Shown one piece after another: positions 1-5,862 of a DNA stretch of 6,711 nt. Below the pieces are notes generated by a model. That model saw nothing but the letters and a program-made list of their open reading frames with translations. It did not search any database and had not been told where the DNA came from. Source of the stretch: Acidilobaceae archaeon (GTDB lineage: Archaea > Thermoproteota > Thermoprotei_A > Sulfolobales > Acidilobaceae); the NCBI GenBank assembly GCA_026985385.1, contig JALSQM010000146.1, positions 1-6,711 on the forward strand. The letters run 5' to 3'. Made by a program: the position numbers and the translations under genes. Numbering within the stretch: position 1 is the stretch's first letter; each line of letters starts with the position of its first letter.

Positions 1-615
1 AGGGTCGGCTGCGAATGGCTCCTCGATACCCCTAAGTCTAAGCTCCACCATTACCTCTTGAAGCTTCCCATTAAAACCGTAAATGTAGACTGTGCCCTCC
101 CTCAGGCCCCTCTCGACCAGTGATAGGAGAGCCGCCAGCGCGTCCCATTCACTCCACCTACGCTGGCTCATGGGGCTGCCATAGGTTGCATCGAGAACTA
201 GGACGTCGAGGTCCATCATAGGGCTCGTCCCCGGCATCTTGAAGTCGCCCGTGTAGCCAACCCTGTAGTCGCGGCCCTCAACCATTACTTGAGCGCTTCC
301 AGCTATGTGCCTAGCCCTAAGCAGCGTTATGGATTCATCCTCCACCTCTACGGGTTTAGAGTAGGGTAGCTCAAGCCTCTTGTGATCAGGTACATGCTTC
401 CCCAGCACCTCTAAGAACCTATAGGTGGTGGGGGTGGCTATTACGAACAAAGCCCTTCTAATACTAGAGGATAACCCGATCGTGTGATCCTCGTGGGCGT
501 GGGTGACGACCCTCAGTAATCTACCAGCAAAACCATCCGCCTCAACTAGAGAACCCAGTAGTATAGCGCCCCTCCTCGTCACACTGGCGAGCCCCGGTAT
601 AGGCTCGTCCCCCAA
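1..615 (-). CDS. Metallo-beta-lactamase-fold hydrolase/exonuclease, 5' part only (C-terminus beyond left edge)
   Basis: This reading frame is open from about 615 to the left edge and gives roughly 205 residues of an incomplete protein. It shows the metallo-beta-lactamase metal-binding signature THAHEDH (His39, His41, Asp43, His44 counting from the TTG at 615), a later RARHIAGSAQV segment with His103, YTGDF with Asp124, and LDATYG around 141-146. This arrangement is typical of the COG1236-like exonuclease/RNA-processing branch (beta-CASP relatives such as ligase-associated or mRNA 3'-end processing nucleases). These are two-metal hydrolases, usually acting on nucleic acids in the cytoplasm. 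The C-terminal motifs that would decide the subfamily are outside the window. The start is uncertain. An in-frame stop at 636-634 limits it, and TTG at 615 keeps the first beta strand (LASVTRRGAILLG), whereas GTG at 582 would cut into it. The gene lies 84 bases downstream of the exported-protein gene on the same strand, so co-transcription is possible. The fold assignment is firm; the exact substrate is inference. Confidence 0.8.
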   Translation of the reverse strand, partial: MGDEPIPGLASVTRRGAILLGSLVEADGFAGRLLRVVTHAHEDHTIGLSSSIRRALFVIATPTTYRFLEVLGKHVPDHKRLELPYSKPVEVEDESITLLRARHIAGSAQVMVEGRDYRVGYTGDFKMPGTSPMMDLDVLVLDATYGSPMSQRRWSEWDALAALLSLVERGLREGTVYIYGFNGKLQEVMVELRLRGIEEPFAADP

Positions 616-699
616 CCCAGGCCTGCCCCGGCCCTACGGGCTCCCGGAAGAGGCTAAAGGAGGATTCAAGGCTCAGGTGCCGTGGCTCCCTCTCCCGTG

Positions 700-1560
700 C
701 TACCCTACATGAATGCTCTCAATTGCTGGGTGATGGGCGTGTTCTTGTGAGTTTAGGGGCTTTAAGCGCCGGGGAGCGGTTGGAAGCCAGCCTGGGGTCC
801 TTGGTACTAGCATGGAGAGGATCCTCTCTACCCTGGGCCTTGTCATGTAGGCTATCACGGCTGCGATCACTATCGCTACCACAGCCCCGGCGAGCGCCTC
901 CTTGAGCCTTGCAGTCACGGCGGGGTAGCCGCATGGTGGGTTCAGGTTGTAGGCTAGATCCAGCGTGGCCGTGAAGGCCTCGTTTATACCGTCGTACTCG
1001 ATTCTACCTACGATCTTAAAGGGTAGCCCCCCTTGGGGGCCGGTGTAGGCTTCTATAGTGCTGGGGGGAGCCGATGTGGTTGCAGCCCACCCTATAGCGT
1101 TGCACTTGTAAACCTCCTGGCCGGCTCTAGTGGCGAGCACGTAGATGACACTGGATCTGGAGTGTATCTTGCTCCAGGCAGGGCTTGAGCCGGGAGGAGC
1201 CCTTAGAGTGGCGCCTACTAACTCGACTGCCCTGCTTAGTATCCCGCTCTGAATATAGGATCCCAGGCTCGTCCCCATAACGAAGCTCGGGTATATGTCT
1301 AGTATGTAGACTGAGCCTGCCACCTCACCGTTAGGGTAGAACCTTGCAAGGAGGCGAGCGTAAACAGTGTCTACACCATAGAGTAGGAGGGGCCCGCTCT
1401 TGACGTGTGCCGTCACGGTAATCGTGTAATCTAGATAGGAGGGGCCCTCCTTGCTTCGGTCTCCGGGGTCTGTTGCATGTACAGCCGTAGCCGTAAGTAT
1501 CAGTATAGCCACGATAACTCCAACTAGGGCTGTCCTAAGGGCGATCAAGCCCCTATGCAC
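700..1560 (-). CDS. Exported, membrane-anchored protein of unknown function
   Basis: I do not recognise this 286-residue protein. It starts with GTG; a purine-rich GGGGGAG stretch ends 9 bases upstream. Residues 6-28 are a hydrophobic segment preceded by an Arg and ending in VHA-TDP, which reads as a signal peptide with a plausible cleavage site after Ala29. Residues 30-220 form a Gly/Ser/Tyr-rich, beta-looking extracellular region with only two cysteines (153 and 210), which could pair. Residues 222-239 (ALAGAVVAIVIAAVIAYM) are a transmembrane helix followed by Arg-rich RPRVER. By the positive-inside rule this leaves a basic tail of about 47 residues in the cytoplasm. The inferred topology is an ectodomain outside the membrane held by a C-terminal anchor. 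It lies between pyrophosphatase (67 bases upstream) and the metallo-hydrolase (84 bases downstream) on the same strand, which gives no clear functional hint. No TATA box is visible in the 67-base gap, so read-through from the pyrophosphatase promoter is likely. Confidence 0.7.
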   Translation of the reverse strand: MHRGLIALRTALVGVIVAILILTATAVHATDPGDRSKEGPSYLDYTITVTAHVKSGPLLLYGVDTVYARLLARFYPNGEVAGSVYILDIYPSFVMGTSLGSYIQSGILSRAVELVGATLRAPPGSSPAWSKIHSRSSVIYVLATRAGQEVYKCNAIGWAATTSAPPSTIEAYTGPQGGLPFKIVGRIEYDGINEAFTATLDLAYNLNPPCGYPAVTARLKEALAGAVVAIVIAAVIAYMTRPRVERILSMLVPRTPGWLPTAPRRLKPLNSQEHAHHPAIESIHVG

Positions 1561-1627
1561 AGTAAGGCACTCCCCCGACCTCCTGCTTCTTAGGGCGAGC
1601 CTAGATGGCGCCGGGATCCTCTATGCG

Positions 1628-2161
1628 CTACTTCCCCTGCTTATATCTCTCAATGGCCTTCTGAATCCGCTCCCTCGCTTCCTTGGCGCTCCTCCATCCA
1701 GTCACCTTAACCCACTTACCTGGCTCCAGCTCCTTGTAGTGCTCGAAGAAGTGTCTTATACGCTCCTTCAAGCTCTCGGGTATATCTTCGACGTCCTTCC
1801 AGTCCTTGTAATATGGGTCTAGCTTAGGCTTCGGCACCGCTACTATCTTCGAGTCGGGGCCCTCCTCGTCCTCCATGTCTAATACTGCTATGGGCACCAC
1901 CTCTATAATCGTGCCCGGTGCTACGGGCTCCCTACTTATGACGAGGACGTCGACTGGATCCCCGTCCTCCTCTAGGGTGCCGGGTATGAAGCCGTAGTTG
2001 AAGGGGTAGTGCATGCTCGTGTAGAGGAACCTATCCACCTTAACCATGCATGCCTCTTTATCGAACTCGTACTTCACGCTACTCCCCATGGGTATCTCTA
2101 TGACGACGTTAACAATGTCAGGTGCATCGCTTCCAGGGCCTAGCTTGTCTAGGCAGCCCAT
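1628..2161 (-). CDS. ppa: Inorganic pyrophosphatase (soluble family I)
   Basis: This cytoplasmic enzyme hydrolyses pyrophosphate to two phosphates, pulling aminoacylation and nucleic-acid synthesis forward; family I enzymes need Mg2+ and form oligomers. From the ATG at 2161 the protein has 177 residues, the usual length for archaeal enzymes. The signature DGDPVDV is at 66-72. All residues matching the E. coli active site can be placed: Glu22, Lys30, Glu32, Arg44, Tyr56, Asp66, Asp68, Asp71, Asp98, Asp103, Lys105, Tyr142 and Lys143. The frame stays open upstream to about 2377, but that stretch overlaps the divergent L7Ae gene and has no family similarity, so it is excluded. An in-frame GTG at 2170 is an alternative start that would be nearly leaderless relative to the TATA box at 2195-2202. 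It faces away from L7Ae with 98 bases between the start codons. Confidence 0.96.
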   Translation of the reverse strand: MGCLDKLGPGSDAPDIVNVVIEIPMGSSVKYEFDKEACMVKVDRFLYTSMHYPFNYGFIPGTLEEDGDPVDVLVISREPVAPGTIIEVVPIAVLDMEDEEGPDSKIVAVPKPKLDPYYKDWKDVEDIPESLKERIRHFFEHYKELEPGKWVKVTGWRSAKEARERIQKAIERYKQGK

Positions 2162-2194
2162 ACCACACACCGTGCTACGTCTTACCACACCATC

Positions 2195-2202
2195 TTTATA
2201 AA
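2195..2202. promoter_or_regulatory. Symmetric TATA box between pyrophosphatase and L7Ae
   Basis: TTTATAAA is its own reverse complement and is the only AT-rich element in the 98-base divergent gap. With the usual archaeal spacing of about 26 bases from box centre to start site, it would place transcription near 2172 on the minus strand (about 10 bases before the pyrophosphatase ATG) and near 2225 on the plus strand (about 35 bases before the L7Ae ATG). No strong BRE is evident on either side, so the direction in which TBP/TFB would load is not decided by sequence. Confidence 0.65.
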
Positions 2203-2245
2203 CCTGGGATGAGGCGGGGCTCTGTCGGACGACCCTGAACAGGGG

Positions 2246-2251
2246 AGGAGG
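2246..2251 (+). promoter_or_regulatory. Ribosome binding site of L7Ae
   Basis: AGGAGG ends 8 bases before the ATG at 2260 and complements the archaeal 16S rRNA 3' end. It supports this ATG as the L7Ae start. Confidence 0.75.
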
Positions 2252-2259
2252 ATGAGAGC

Positions 2260-2643
2260 ATGTCCAAGCCCTTCTACGTGAGGTTCGAGGTGCCCGAGGA
2301 TCTGGCGGAGAAGGTATATGAGGCCGTGTCGAAGGCCAGGGAGACCGGTAAGATAAAGAAGGGCACCAACGAGACAACCAAGGCCTGCGAGAGGGGGCAG
2401 GCCAAGCTAGTCATAATAGCTGAGGACGTAGACCCACCAGAAATAGTGGCCCACCTACCCCTGCTCTGTGATGAGAAGAAGATACCCTACGTTTACGTCC
2501 CAAGCAAGAAGAGGCTAGGCGAGGCCGCGGGCATAGAGGTGGCGGCGGCCTCAGCAGCCATACTAGACCCCGGCGATGCAGCCAGCCTAGTGAACGAGAT
2601 AATAGAGAAGGTAAAGGAGCTCAGAGCAAAGGCTGGAGTCTAA
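2260..2643 (+). CDS. rpl7ae: Archaeal ribosomal protein L7Ae (kink-turn binding protein, eL8)
   Basis: Archaeal L7Ae is a 60S-type ribosomal protein that also binds kink-turns in box C/D and H/ACA guide RNAs and is a subunit of RNase P in archaea. The 127-residue product has the complete family pattern. The RNA-contacting KKGTNETTK is at 33-41, with Asn37, Glu38 and Lys41 expected to touch the kink-turn. It is followed by ERGQAKLVIIAEDVDPPEIVAHLPLLCDEKKIPY (44-77), the LGEAAG turn (86-91) and the specificity loop around EVAAASAA (93-100). The length is normal. A clear AGGAGG lies 8 bases before the ATG. It is divergent from ppa and probably shares its TATA region. The genes often found after L7Ae in archaea (S28e, L24e, ndk) are absent here; a long gap follows instead. 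Confidence 0.97.
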   Translation: MSKPFYVRFEVPEDLAEKVYEAVSKARETGKIKKGTNETTKACERGQAKLVIIAEDVDPPEIVAHLPLLCDEKKIPYVYVPSKKRLGEAAGIEVAAASAAILDPGDAASLVNEIIEKVKELRAKAGV

Positions 2644-2644
2644 A

Positions 2645-2666
2645 GCCTAGGAAACGCCTACTAGGC
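2645..2666 (+). terminator. Hairpin directly after the L7Ae stop
   Basis: GCCTAG (2645-2650) and CTAGGC (2661-2666) form a perfect 6-bp stem around a 10-base loop, beginning one base after the L7Ae stop codon. No T-run follows directly, so it may act as an mRNA 3'-end stabiliser rather than a terminator. Confidence 0.35.
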
Positions 2667-2702
2667 ATGTAACCCCACCAAGATCTTCCTAAAGCGGTCT
2701 CG

Positions 2703-2735
2703 GTATCCCCTTTTTCGGTCCGCAAAGGGATCCCC
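2703..2735 (+). terminator. Oligo-T tract with inverted repeat downstream of L7Ae
   Basis: TTTTT at 2711-2715 lies about 68 bases past the L7Ae stop, and archaeal RNA polymerase commonly terminates in such T-tracts. It sits inside an imperfect inverted repeat (ATCCCCTTT before, AAAGGGAT after). It is the best terminator candidate for the L7Ae transcript. Confidence 0.45.
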
Positions 2736-2744
2736 TTAAGAGTC
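2726..2744 (+). repeat. Imperfect direct repeat, copy 1
   Basis: AGGGATCC (2726-2733) is followed by a segment ending in TAAGAGTC (2737-2744). The same two blocks recur in the same order at 2799-2820, where the spacer between them is about three bases longer. Confidence 0.6.
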
Positions 2745-2798
2745 TCCCCCTAGCACTTCCAGCGCTACTCGAATTCTCGTCATTAATGCGAATCAATT

Positions 2799-2820
2799 AG
2801 GGATCCTCGACCTAAGAGTC
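2799..2820 (+). repeat. Imperfect direct repeat, copy 2
   Basis: AGGGATCC (2799-2806) and TAAGAGTC (2813-2820) repeat the blocks of copy 1, about 73-76 bases downstream of it. The extra bases in the spacer include TCGA. Confidence 0.6.
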
Positions 2821-2876
2821 CTACCTAGCCTGGGGTGAAAGACCGTATAGTCGAGTATAGAGCTGGGAAATCTTAG

Positions 2877-2888
2877 ACCCCCGGGGGT
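2877..2888. repeat. 12-bp perfect GC palindrome
   Basis: ACCCCCGGGGGT is fully self-complementary with no loop. It lies about 95 bases before the ProRS-like ATG and about 45 before its TATA-like element, a position compatible with a dimeric regulator site, though its function is unknown. Confidence 0.5.
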
Positions 2889-2931
2889 TGCGATGGGAAG
2901 CTGTGGATGCTATCAGTGGATAGTGAGCGCC

Positions 2932-2939
2932 CTTAATAT
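2932..2939 (+). promoter_or_regulatory. Probable TATA box of the ProRS-like gene
   Basis: CTTAATAT is the best AT-rich element upstream of the ProRS-like gene. It predicts a start site near 2962 and a leader of about 20 bases that contains AGGTG (2969-2973), 8 bases before the ATG and matching the anti-Shine-Dalgarno sequence. Confidence 0.45.
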
Positions 2940-2981
2940 CCTCCCCCAAGTCCTCGGTGTTAAAGGTCAGGTGGGGGGAGG

Positions 2982-4337
2982 ATGGCGGAGGACAGGGCTA
3001 GCTTCAACAAGGCTGTGGAGGAGGCTGGCATACTGTTCATCGAGTACCCGGTGAGCGGGGTTTACCCTTACCTACCATTTGGGGCTAGGATGTTTAAGAA
3101 GCTTCAGAGGATGCTGGAGGAGCTATTGGAGGAGACTGGCCACGAGCCCATTGCGTTCCCGAGCCTGATACCGGTATCACTCTTCAAGAGGGAGGTCGAC
3201 TTCTTCAAGGGCTTCTCGCCAGAGGCCCTCCTAGCGGAGAGGACCCTCAGCGGGAGGGAGCTTGACGAGGCCCTGATACTGAGGCCCACAAGTGAGGTTC
3301 CCATTTACTACGTGTACTCCCACATAATAAAGTCCTGGAGGGATCTCCCCTTGAAGGTATACCAGAACGTGACCGTCTACCGGATAGAGACGAAGGCTAC
3401 AGCCCCCTTCTTCAGGCTCCGCGAGGTGACGGGGTTCAGCGAGGAGCACGCCTTCGCTAGGGACGAGGAGGAGGCCGCTAGGATATTCGATGACGCAGTG
3501 AGGATCTACTCCAAGTTCATAGACATGCTCGGCATCCCCTACCTCGTAGTGGAGTCCCCACCCTGGGATCTATTCCCGGGGGCGAGGAGGAACTGGGACT
3601 TCGTGACGATACTCCCAGACGGTAAGCTGTTGGAGCTCGCATCGGTGATAGACCTAGCCCAGAAGTTTGCCAGGGCATTCGAGATAATGTACCAGGATGA
3701 GAGCGGTAATAACAGGTATGTGAACCAGGTAACCTACGGTATAGGACTCGACAGGATCCTCGGAGCCCTCTTATGGCTTGGAATGGATAAGAGGGGCTTC
3801 GTGCTCCACCCACTCATAGCTCCCATAGACGTTGTCGTAATCCCCATCTACTACAGCGAGGAGGAGAAGGCCCAAGTCATGGGGTACATTGAGGGGAGGG
3901 TGCTACCACTCCTAAGGGAGGCCGGGCTCCGCTACTACGTAGACACTAGGGAGAGGACCCCGGGCTACAAGTACTACTACTGGGAGAGCAGGGGGATCCC
4001 GTTCAGGGTCGAGGTGGGTAGGAGAGAGGCCTCCGAGGGCACGGTGACCCTCTTCAGGAGGGACTCCCTGGAGAAGAGAACCCTGCAACTAGACTCGCTG
4101 GTGGACGCTATCAGGGAGGCTTCACGCGACTACGCTGAGAGCCTCGCGGCGAGGCTGAGGGAGAAGGCTGCCGCACTGCTGAAGGAGCACGCCCTAATAC
4201 TGGATGTACCATTCGAGAGGGAGGAGTGCCTCAGGATCGAGGAGGAACGGGAGGTAACCACTATAGGGAGGATCGTTGCAGTAAAGGGTTTCGACGAAGG
4301 ACTCGTAGGCAAGGTGCTCTTCGGGCGTAAGTACTAG
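2982..4337 (+). CDS. proS: Prolyl-tRNA synthetase-like protein, archaeal type, divergent active site
   Basis: By family this class II enzyme would charge tRNA-Pro with proline using ATP in the cytoplasm. The 451-residue product aligns along the archaeal/Thermus-type ProRS. It has the N-terminal catalytic domain with RPTSE (101-105), VYRIE (Arg134), a motif-2 region FFRLREV (Arg145) followed by SEEH (153-156), and motif 3 GIGLDRILGAL with Arg258. An anticodon-binding domain follows from HPLIAPIDVVVIPI (276-289) through RTPGYKYYYWESRGIPFRVEVG (325-346). The C-terminus ends in the family's typical Tyr. Three regions are unusual. The GTSHxLGxxF proline/AMP loop reads ELASVIDLAQKF (218-229), the TSWG before motif 3 reads VTYG (250-253), and the C-terminal domain has only one cysteine (416), so the usual zinc-binding cysteines are absent. 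It is also shorter than the usual length of about 480. The ATG at 2982 is supported by AGGTG at 8 bases. It could be this lineage's only ProRS or a diverged paralogue with another task. Confidence 0.85.
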   Translation: MAEDRASFNKAVEEAGILFIEYPVSGVYPYLPFGARMFKKLQRMLEELLEETGHEPIAFPSLIPVSLFKREVDFFKGFSPEALLAERTLSGRELDEALILRPTSEVPIYYVYSHIIKSWRDLPLKVYQNVTVYRIETKATAPFFRLREVTGFSEEHAFARDEEEAARIFDDAVRIYSKFIDMLGIPYLVVESPPWDLFPGARRNWDFVTILPDGKLLELASVIDLAQKFARAFEIMYQDESGNNRYVNQVTYGIGLDRILGALLWLGMDKRGFVLHPLIAPIDVVVIPIYYSEEEKAQVMGYIEGRVLPLLREAGLRYYVDTRERTPGYKYYYWESRGIPFRVEVGRREASEGTVTLFRRDSLEKRTLQLDSLVDAIREASRDYAESLAARLREKAAALLKEHALILDVPFEREECLRIEEEREVTTIGRIVAVKGFDEGLVGKVLFGRKY

Positions 4338-5317
4338 GGTTTCACTATGACTCTGAAGGTGTCCCCCTCAAGACTTCTCTCGAAAGCCTCAACTGCATCC
4401 TCGAGTGGGTAGGAGGCGTCCACCACCGGCTCCACGGCACCACTACTAAGCAGCTTGAGGGCCTCGCGGAACTCCCTGAAGGTGCCGCACCTGGTACCTA
4501 TGAGCCTCAGCTCCTTCACCACGGCCTCCGTCAGGGGTAGGGGGGCCTCGCCTCCAGGGGTCGACTTCAAGTGCACGACTCCCCGGGGCCTGGCGAGTTT
4601 TACCGCGAGCCTCACACCCTCATTACTACCGGTGGCCTCGAAGACCATGTCGAACCCAAGCCCGCTCCACGTCTCGCTCCTCCCAATCTCGACTGCCTCC
4701 TCGAAGCCTACAACCCTGAACCCCATGGACCTCAGCCTGCCAGCCTTCCTGGAGCCCTCTCTAGCCACGATCACGGGCTCAAAGCCCCTAAGCCTCAGAA
4801 CCTGCGCTGCCAAGAGGGCTATGAAGCCCGTGCCTAGTATGGCTACGCTCCAACCCTCCCTAGGAGGCTCCTGGCTGAAGGCATTCAACACCGCGGCCAA
4901 GGGCTCAGCAGCGAAGGCTCTCTCATGAGGCATCCCATGTACGTGAAGCGCGCCAGCAGGCGCAATGAAGTACTCGGCCATGCCACCATCAAAGTCTATG
5001 CCAAGAGTCCTCCTATGCGGGCAGTGGGTGTAGAGCCCAGCCCTACAGAGGGGGCACTCACCGCAGGCGAAGTTTATCTCGCTCACAACACTAGCCCCAA
5101 CAAGGTCGTCGGGCCCCTCGACGACCACACCGCTAACCTCATGGCCGGGGATTAGAGGCCTCTTAAACAGGGGATAACTCCCACGATAGAACGCCTTATC
5201 AGTACCGCAAATACCAACGGCGACGCTCCTAACCAGCGCCCATCCCCTAGGTGGGGAAGGCCTATCAACGTCGACAACCCTCAAATCACGGGGCCCAAAG
5301 AGAACCGCCGCACGCAA
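4334..5317 (-). CDS. Zinc-dependent medium-chain alcohol/polyol dehydrogenase (MDR family)
   Basis: Enzymes of this family oxidise alcohols, polyols or sugars with NAD(P)+ in the cytoplasm. From the TTG at 5317 the protein has 327 residues. The GroES-like catalytic domain carries Cys37 in GICGTD, His59-Glu60 in GHE and Glu138 in AAEPLA as catalytic zinc ligands. It also has a full structural-zinc set, Cys85, Cys88, Cys91 and Cys99. The Rossmann domain has GTGFIA at 162-167, with Arg186, Arg190 and Lys191 after the second strand, which hints at NADP use (inference). The CGTDK segment recalls archaeal glucose dehydrogenases, but similarity to other sugar/alcohol dehydrogenases is as good, so the substrate is not assigned. 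The start is ambiguous: GGTTGCGTG occurs twice in frame, giving TTG at 5317 or 5338, and a further TTG is at 5383. GGGGTG lies about 9 bases before 5317. It converges on the ProRS-like gene with a 4-base overlap and is divergent from tRNA-Arg. Confidence 0.88.
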   Translation of the reverse strand: MRAAVLFGPRDLRVVDVDRPSPPRGWALVRSVAVGICGTDKAFYRGSYPLFKRPLIPGHEVSGVVVEGPDDLVGASVVSEINFACGECPLCRAGLYTHCPHRRTLGIDFDGGMAEYFIAPAGALHVHGMPHERAFAAEPLAAVLNAFSQEPPREGWSVAILGTGFIALLAAQVLRLRGFEPVIVAREGSRKAGRLRSMGFRVVGFEEAVEIGRSETWSGLGFDMVFEATGSNEGVRLAVKLARPRGVVHLKSTPGGEAPLPLTEAVVKELRLIGTRCGTFREFREALKLLSSGAVEPVVDASYPLEDAVEAFERSLEGDTFRVIVKP

Positions 5318-5354
5318 CCGCGGGCCCACCCCACGCAACCCACCCCGGCAGCCC

Positions 5355-5360
5355 CTATTA
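5355..5360 (+). promoter_or_regulatory. Weak TATA-like element upstream of tRNA-Arg
   Basis: CTATTA is the only AT-rich stretch in the C-rich gap before the tRNA, centred about 33 bases from its first base. That is a little far for a typical archaeal promoter with a start at the tRNA 5' end, but possible with a short leader. Confidence 0.3.
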
Positions 5361-5390
5361 CCCCGGGCAACCCACAACCCCAAAAGGCGG

Positions 5391-5468
<78 letters not shown>

Positions 5469-5470
5469 CA

Positions 5471-5499
5471 TTACTTTTCACTTTTCCTAGTTCTCTTTA
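5471..5499 (+). terminator. T-rich terminator after tRNA-Arg
   Basis: TTTT at 5475-5478 and 5482-5485, followed by further T-rich sequence to 5499, start within ten bases of the tRNA end and match the T-tract terminators of archaeal RNA polymerase. Confidence 0.55.
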
Positions 5500-5528
5500 T
5501 TGTAGTTGTTTTGAATCCTCAGAAGCTA

Positions 5529-5542
5529 GAAAAGCGATATTA
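5529..5542 (+). promoter_or_regulatory. Probable BRE/TATA of the toxin-antitoxin operon
   Basis: Purine-rich GAAAAG (5529-5534) followed by GATATTA (5536-5542) resembles a BRE plus TATA pair. The predicted start near 5565 leaves a leader of about 13 bases containing AGGGTG (5567-5572) before the ATG at 5578. Confidence 0.4.
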
Positions 5543-5577
5543 GGTTATTTGACTCATTATTCATATAGGGTGCTTTT

Positions 5578-5862
5578 ATGGCCAGCATTGAGAGTATTGC
5601 ACGTGTACTAGGGATTACCGTTAAGGACGTTGAGAGGAGAGCTCTTCGTGCCCTTATTCGTGAGGAGTTACGTCATATTAGGGCAGAGAAGATCTTGATC
5701 TTGGCGCGTTACGGTGTAAGGGAGTTCAGTGAGCTATGGCGAAAGATTGAGGAGGGAACCATAGACGATACCGTTGCTCACGATGATATTGTTAGACTCG
5801 ACTACCTAGAGCATAAGGAGAGAGAGCTGGAGAAGATTCTAAGGGAGCTGGAGAAGAAATGA
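5578..5862 (+). CDS. Putative antitoxin, partner of the TumE/DUF6516-like toxin
   Basis: This 94-residue, highly charged and mostly helical protein has an N-terminal SIARVLGITVKDVERRALRALIREEL (6-31) that could form a helix-turn-helix or ribbon-like DNA-binding or dimerisation unit. A middle RYGVREFSELWRKIEEGTIDD (44-64) follows. The C-terminus is an acidic/basic heptad-like helix, DYLEHKERELEKILRELEKK (75-94), likely a coiled coil. The order of a short helix domain, a GV-x-EL-x-K-I-x-x-G segment and an acidic helix is common in small proteins preceding archaeal TumE-type toxins. Its assignment as antitoxin rests mainly on position: its stop codon overlaps the toxin start (ATGA, 5859-5862), the classic coupled layout. 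The start ATG follows a weak AGGGTG at 5 bases. Antitoxins of such pairs usually repress their own promoter, which is inferred here and not shown. Codon use is AT-rich compared with the core genes. Confidence 0.65.
   Translation: MASIESIARVLGITVKDVERRALRALIREELRHIRAEKILILARYGVREFSELWRKIEEGTIDDTVAHDDIVRLDYLEHKERELEKILRELEKK

Larger units (their letters stand above)
2644..2981. other. 338-base intergenic region between L7Ae and the ProRS-like gene
   Basis: I find no convincing protein gene on either strand here. It contains the 6-bp hairpin and T-tract after L7Ae, an imperfect direct repeat (2726-2744 and 2799-2820), several short complementary segments that could pair in competing ways, a 12-bp palindrome at 2877-2888 and, at its right end, the probable promoter and ribosome binding site of the ProRS-like gene. 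No box C/D pair or tRNA fold was found. A structured small RNA is possible but not shown. Confidence 0.6.

Noticed and set aside
503..712. Small plus-strand frame over the metallo-hydrolase start region
   Set aside because: It is Pro/Ser-rich, lacks a ribosome binding site and lies antisense to a frame with the THAHEDH signature.
2162..2377. N-terminal extension of the pyrophosphatase frame to a start at 2377
   Set aside because: It would overlap the first 118 bases of L7Ae on the other strand, the added residues are Pro/Arg/Ser-rich with no family similarity, and the ATG at 2161 gives the standard family length.
4455..5155. Open frames on the plus strand across the dehydrogenase gene
   Set aside because: They are antisense shadows of a GC-rich gene: their Ser/Pro/Leu-rich translations show no domain, and the minus-strand frame has complete zinc-binding motifs.
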